This document shows positions 59,934 to 64,000 of a DNA stretch of 64,000 bases, in pieces (position 1 is the stretch's first letter; every line of letters begins with the position of its first letter). Made by a program: the position numbers and the translations under genes. Source of the DNA: JBALVT01 sp965262875 (lineage in GTDB: Bacteria; Pseudomonadota; Gammaproteobacteria; Pseudomonadales; Halieaceae); contig OZ253569.1 in the NCBI GenBank assembly GCA_965262875.1, forward strand, positions 3,224,001 to 3,288,000, in the 5' to 3' direction. Under the pieces are notes generated by a model. It searched no databases. It was not told the origin of the DNA and was given only the letters and a program-made list of their open reading frames with translations.

Positions 59934-62609
59934 ATGAAAAACAAGGCATTGGCTGCGTCCTTGGCGCTCTCATTGTTACTCGCCTCCTGCGGCGGCGGTG
60001 GCGGTGGCGGCAGATCTACTCCCACACCCACGCCTGAGCCCGAGCCGACACCAGCACCGCCGCCGACTCCGCCAATTGAAACACCTACGGAGTTCAGTAT
60101 TTCGGGCGCAATCACTGTCTCCGCCAATCTACGGGTCGATAGCGACACCAATAACCCCCAGGGGAGTTTTTTTGAAAATAACTCTGTGGCGACTGCCCAG
60201 GTTATATCGAACCCGTCAACGCTGGGGGGCTATGTGAACCAACCTGGAACAGGGGACGAGGGACCCGCCCAGACTACAGGGGACACGGACGATTTTTTTC
60301 AAATCGATTTACTGGCCGGCCAGACCATTACGCTGCTCGTAGCGGACTTTGAACAGGCCGACGCCGATCTATACTTGTATAACAGCGCAAGTCAGATAAT
60401 CGATTTTTCAATTGAAACCGGTCAGGTAGAAACGATCGTCATTGAAAAAGACGGCACATTTGTAGTCAATGTTTCCGCATTTAGCGGTGCCACCAACTAC
60501 GCACTGGCAGTAGGCACCAGCAACGGGGCAAGCCCAAGGCTTTTGGCCAGCACAATGTCATCGGCGAAGATTGTTCCCTGGCAGGCGGTTGTGATCCACG
60601 CTGACAAGCTCCCCCGGGGCGCCTCGAGCGCGGTGCGATCCGATCTTAACAAACGCATGGGTCTAAGGCGCAGAGCCGGTGGCTTGCGTGATTCGGGCGG
60701 CCGCTACTTTGGCAGCCGAACGCGCCCCCAACTAATGGCGATGGATCACTTCGCTGGAGGGCCGCAGCAAGAAAGCCGCCTGGGAAGTGCAAAAGCAAGA
60801 GAGCTACAACTGAACAATCCCGAGCTTAAAGCGCGCTGGGAAACCCTGATGACCATCAAAGCGATGCGAATGGACCCCTCAGTTACATCTGCAGAGCCAA
60901 ACTATAAAGTTTATGCGCTGGCCGAGCCTAACGACGCTGCCTACCCCTTCCAGTGGCACTACCCGTTCATTAACCTGCCCGCGGCCTGGGATCTGACAAC
61001 CGGAGACCCCGAGGTTATCGTAGCGGTAATCGATACCGGAATTCTCACAGACCATCCGGATCTCGCCGGGCAATTGGTTCCCGGTTACGACTTCATCGCC
61101 AACCCCGACACCGCACGCGACGGGAATGGTATCGACTCAAATCCCGAAGATGAAGGAGACGGCAGCGATGCGGGCAATAGCAGCTTTCACGGAACCCACG
61201 TCAGCGGGACAATCGCAGCGGCCAGCAACAATGGCATCGGCGTAGCTGGCGTTGCCTGGAATGCCTCAATAATGCCCCTGCGGGTACTCGGAGTAGATGG
61301 GGGCACCACCTACGACGCGGGTCAGGCAGTGCGCTATGCCGCGGGCCTGCCCAATGATTCTGGGACCGTGCCGCCCCAGCGAGCCGACATCATCAACTTG
61401 AGTCTCGGCGGCTCCCCCTTTAGTCAATCCACACAAAACCTGTTTAACGAAGTTCGCGCGGCCGGCGTTATCGTGGTTGCTGCAGCGGGAAACGAAGCCA
61501 CTGGCACTCTCAGTTACCCGGCCTCCTTTGAAGGTGTCATTTCAGTGAGCGCGGTCGACTCCCAGCGCCGGGCCGCGCCCTATTCCAATTTCGGCAGCCG
61601 AATTGATATCGCTGCGCCGGGCGGTGATAACGGCGATGACCTCAATGGCGATGGCTATCCCGATGGAGTGCTAAGTACTGCGGGGTCAATTGCCGAGTCT
61701 GGAGCAGTCACTTTCGTGTATTCGTTTCTCAATGGCACTTCGATGGCGACGCCTCATGTCGCCGGTGTTCTCGCACTAATGAAATCAGTTAATCGCGATA
61801 TATCGCCCGCTGATATCGACACCTTACTGGCGCGGGGCGACCTGAGCGATGATTTGGGGGCACCGGGCCGAGACAACACTTTCGGTCATGGTCTAGTCAA
61901 TGCACAGCGCGCCGTAGTTGCCGCTTTAACTGCAGCGGGGAATCCCCCTGCAGACAATCCGAGATTGAGTGCCTCCAGCAGTTTGTTGAACTTTGGAAGT
62001 GCGGGGCAATCTCTCCTGCTTCAGCTACAAAACAGTGGCAATGGCGAACTCGAATTGGGTGACATAAACGGTTCGGAAAGTTGGCTGCAAATTGCCGCGA
62101 ACAGTGTCGATAACAACGGACTGGGAAGCTATCAGGTAAGCGTCGATCGCGACGGCCTAGCGCCAGGTATATACAGTTCGACTATTACTGCCGACTCCAC
62201 CGTCAATTCCGTGCGCATCGAGGTGTTGATATCCGTTGTGGACCAGGCCGCTGGTGGGGATGTTGGATTGTTATACCTGCTACTGGTAGACCCCGAAACC
62301 AATGAGGTAGCCGCCCAGTTTGACGCCAGTGGTGCAGTAGGAGTGTACCCTTACCAATTCAACAATATCCCGCCGGGCAGCTACGAGTTATTCGCGGGAA
62401 CGGATGCCGACAACGACTCCTTGATTTGCGATGCAGGGGAGGCCTGTGGTGCCTACCTTACAACCGATCAACCCATTCAGATTGACCTGGATGGGGATTT
62501 GGAGGATATCGAATTTCCGGTGGAATACCGGGTGGCAATTCCGACGCTGTCCAGTTCGCTTGCGCAGCCCAAGAAACTAAAGGCCGACGGAATTCCTCGC
62601 TTAAGATAA
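59934..62609 (+). CDS. Lipoprotein subtilase (S8 family) with PPC-like and Ig-like domains
   Basis: An 891-residue surface protease. The lipobox LLLASC is followed by a Gly-6 run and a Thr/Pro-rich linker. Residues about 110-185 look like a pre-peptidase C-terminal (PPC) domain (DFFQIDLLAGQTITLLV, DADLYLYNSASQI) placed N-terminally. The catalytic triad is Asp367 (VIDTGI), His419 (HGTHVSGT) and Ser603 (GTSMATPHVAG), with Asn in AAGNEA. A C-terminal part of about 220 residues holds a BACON/Ig-like domain (LNFGSAGQSLLLQLQNSG) and a DxDxD-containing module (DADNDSLICDAGEACG). Likely secreted to the outer-membrane surface to digest proteins. The domain order is not typical of secreted subtilisins. 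Confidence 0.93.
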   Translation: MKNKALAASLALSLLLASCGGGGGGGRSTPTPTPEPEPTPAPPPTPPIETPTEFSISGAITVSANLRVDSDTNNPQGSFFENNSVATAQVISNPSTLGGYVNQPGTGDEGPAQTTGDTDDFFQIDLLAGQTITLLVADFEQADADLYLYNSASQIIDFSIETGQVETIVIEKDGTFVVNVSAFSGATNYALAVGTSNGASPRLLASTMSSAKIVPWQAVVIHADKLPRGASSAVRSDLNKRMGLRRRAGGLRDSGGRYFGSRTRPQLMAMDHFAGGPQQESRLGSAKARELQLNNPELKARWETLMTIKAMRMDPSVTSAEPNYKVYALAEPNDAAYPFQWHYPFINLPAAWDLTTGDPEVIVAVIDTGILTDHPDLAGQLVPGYDFIANPDTARDGNGIDSNPEDEGDGSDAGNSSFHGTHVSGTIAAASNNGIGVAGVAWNASIMPLRVLGVDGGTTYDAGQAVRYAAGLPNDSGTVPPQRADIINLSLGGSPFSQSTQNLFNEVRAAGVIVVAAAGNEATGTLSYPASFEGVISVSAVDSQRRAAPYSNFGSRIDIAAPGGDNGDDLNGDGYPDGVLSTAGSIAESGAVTFVYSFLNGTSMATPHVAGVLALMKSVNRDISPADIDTLLARGDLSDDLGAPGRDNTFGHGLVNAQRAVVAALTAAGNPPADNPRLSASSSLLNFGSAGQSLLLQLQNSGNGELELGDINGSESWLQIAANSVDNNGLGSYQVSVDRDGLAPGIYSSTITADSTVNSVRIEVLISVVDQAAGGDVGLLYLLLVDPETNEVAAQFDASGAVGVYPYQFNNIPPGSYELFAGTDADNDSLICDAGEACGAYLTTDQPIQIDLDGDLEDIEFPVEYRVAIPTLSSSLAQPKKLKADGIPRLR

Positions 62610-62622
62610 TTAAGGTGGTATT

Positions 62623-62644
62623 GACTGCTCGCTAGTGAGCAGTC
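62623..62644. terminator. Possible hairpin at a convergent gene end
   Basis: An eight-base stem (62623-62630 with 62637-62644) around a six-base loop overlaps the stop of the alkyl-sulfatase-like gene and follows the subtilase. There is no T run, so it may be a weak terminator or chance. Confidence 0.3.
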
Positions 62645-64000
62645 TCCAGCTTGGATGCGGTATCCGCCAGGCGGGATTTAAGCCAGTAAATTTCGTAATC
62701 ATTGCGCACTCCGGCTTCCGCTTTGGACATCAACCGGTTCAACGCCTGCTGCCGGACTTCCAGGGCCGGCTTGCTCTGCGGGTTACCGGCAAGAGCGACC
62801 TCCATCGCGTGTAGCGCCTTGACCGGAAAATCCTGTTGAATGTAATTTTGGCCGAGGCTCAGTAAGGCTTCAGGCCCTGCAACTTCAGCGAGATCTGAAT
62901 ACACCTCGGAAGCGGCCACCGGATAAAGCTCGGTCGTGCTTTCAAAGTGAAACCAGGTGGCGTAGTAGTCCCAAATGCTCTTCACTGCCCAGTCGACCTT
63001 GCCGTGGTTTTGAACCAGAGAAAGTTCCGGCGGCAATTTTATTTCTTTCATCAGCTGATTTACCGATCTACCGGCATTCATTCCGGCGATCGTTTCATCG
63101 TGGACGTATTGCACCGCGTCCCGAATTCTCTCCATACCCTCGCGGATAGTCTGGGCACCTACGGTGGGATCAAGATGGCTGGGCACCACCATTTCCGGCT
63201 CCAGTAAAATCAACTTGTTGAGTGAAGCCACGTACTCCATAGGTTTGCGAATTTTCTCGCCGCGCATCGTAAAGATGTTGGGAAATTGCGGAAACTGCGG
63301 ACCGTAAAAATCTCCGGTGAACAATATCTTCCGCTCGGGTAACCACAACACAATGTTATCCGCGCCCTCTGCGCCAGGCGCTCCGATCACCTGAAATTCG
63401 ATACCCCCAAGGGTAAAAGTGTAAATATCTTCGTCATCTACGGTGATAGTGGGGGTAATCCCCCCATAACGCATCATTTCGATATCGATTGTTTCCTCTG
63501 GTATCCAGGGGAACAATGTTCGGTTTCTACCGTGTAAATAAGGCTCAAGTTCCGTGAGGTAGCGCTGCTCTTCGCTATAGTCTTTATGGGCAATAACTTC
63601 ACTGCCCTCCTCCATCCAGAGCTTTGCACCGCCGATGTGATCCGCGTGGGAATGGCTGAGAATAATGGAATGTATCGGCCCATCGGAAACCTGTTCCTTC
63701 AACATTCGAATCTGTTTCGCTGCCTGTATTACCAGCCCCGTATCGTAAATAACTACACCCTCGTCGGTGTCAATCATGATGGTATTGCCAACGCCAGTAG
63801 CGTAGTGGATGTTGTCCGCAATTTTTCGGATTTCAATCGGGCGTTGAATCATATCCACCGCACTGCCGTGGGTTTCCGATCCGTCTCCTCCTCCGCTTGT
63901 TGCCAAAGTTGCGGCGGCGACATCACCTATTTTCTCCATGGCTTTGAGCTTCGCCTGTTTCTTCACATCTTGTCCGACGTCGTCATTGGTCAGAAACCAG
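62632..64000 (-). CDS. Metallo-beta-lactamase-fold alkyl-sulfatase-like protein, 5' truncated
   Basis: HSHADHIGG (H-x-H-x-D-H) near residue 112 of the visible part and GAEGADNIVLWLPERKILFTGDFYGP define the MBL fold of SDS hydrolase-like (BDS1/SdsA1) enzymes. The alkylsulfatase dimerisation region (VDWAVKSIWDYYATWFHFEST) and a TPR-like tail (SLGQNYIQQDFPVKALHAME) follow. The SCP2-type C-terminal domain of full enzymes is absent. The frame stays open without a stop to the right edge (…WFLTNDDVGQDVKKQAK), so the start lies outside. A GTG at 63964-63966 is a less likely start. Such enzymes desulfate alkyl or aryl sulfates. It is convergent with the subtilase. Confidence 0.85.
   Translation of the reverse strand, partial: WFLTNDDVGQDVKKQAKLKAMEKIGDVAAATLATSGGGDGSETHGSAVDMIQRPIEIRKIADNIHYATGVGNTIMIDTDEGVVIYDTGLVIQAAKQIRMLKEQVSDGPIHSIILSHSHADHIGGAKLWMEEGSEVIAHKDYSEEQRYLTELEPYLHGRNRTLFPWIPEETIDIEMMRYGGITPTITVDDEDIYTFTLGGIEFQVIGAPGAEGADNIVLWLPERKILFTGDFYGPQFPQFPNIFTMRGEKIRKPMEYVASLNKLILLEPEMVVPSHLDPTVGAQTIREGMERIRDAVQYVHDETIAGMNAGRSVNQLMKEIKLPPELSLVQNHGKVDWAVKSIWDYYATWFHFESTTELYPVAASEVYSDLAEVAGPEALLSLGQNYIQQDFPVKALHAMEVALAGNPQSKPALEVRQQALNRLMSKAEAGVRNDYEIYWLKSRLADTASKLETAH

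Noticed and set aside
1..64000. CRISPR array, tRNA, rRNA, integrase or transposase
   Set aside because: No regularly spaced direct repeats, tRNA cloverleaf, rRNA-like sequence or recombinase protein could be found by eye.

Overview
This window looks like chromosomal DNA from an aerobic, heterotrophic marine-type gammaproteobacterium. That is inference from gene content: TonB-dependent receptor, zwf-pgl-edd set, sulfatases, CaiB/P450/Rieske catabolism, and short palindromic intergenic repeats. I see no tRNA, rRNA, CRISPR array, phage gene or transposase. Genus cannot be fixed from the sequence alone.

1-27.5 kb is a large cell-surface glycan or glycolipid locus. It holds glycosyltransferases, five class I SAM methyltransferases, a 2OG-Fe(II) oxygenase, a desaturase-type membrane enzyme, a B12-binding radical SAM enzyme, GtrA, two large membrane-protein paralogues, a sulfotransferase and a lipoprotein sulfatase. 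At its centre are three overlapping genes (16745-20228) resembling the mycobacterial decaprenyl-phosphoryl-arabinose pathway: DprE2-like SDR, DprE1-like FAD oxidase and a HAD-UbiA fusion. This suggests that a polyprenyl-phosphate D-arabinose donor is made and used by neighbouring transferases. The locus ends at a TonB-dependent receptor gene with a frameshift in a C7 tract.

27.5-38 kb carries a TMEM220-like/sulfotransferase pair, zwf-pgl-edd (edd frameshifted), a LacI-type regulator with an internal amber codon, an iron-dependent alcohol dehydrogenase, a class V aminotransferase and a divergent Lrp-type regulator. 38-42.3 kb is a sugar-oxidation operon: ThuA-like protein, small membrane protein, Tat-exported gluconate-dehydrogenase-subunit-3-like protein, GMC oxidoreductase and TIM-barrel isomerase/epimerase.

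42.4-55.4 kb looks like catabolism of a branched, terpenoid or steroid-like carboxylic acid: MFS carrier (internal opal codon), acetoacetate-decarboxylase-family protein, SDRs, Rieske oxygenase, amidohydrolase, TetR regulator, CaiB/AMACR-type CoA transferase (frameshifted), cytochrome P450, sulfotransferase, quinone oxidoreductase, FdhD and UbiX. 55.5-64 kb holds a Crp/Fnr regulator, a class II aldolase paired with an HD-domain protein that has PhnZ-like ligands, an arylsulfatase, a lipoprotein subtilase and a 5'-truncated alkyl-sulfatase-like metallo-beta-lactamase.

Two features cut across the window. Five genes carry one small lesion each (three frameshifts, two in-frame stops), and a sixth lacks a conventional start; in each of the five a single base change or indel restores family length. 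A composite palindromic repeat occurs twice in opposite orientation, each time between convergent gene ends.
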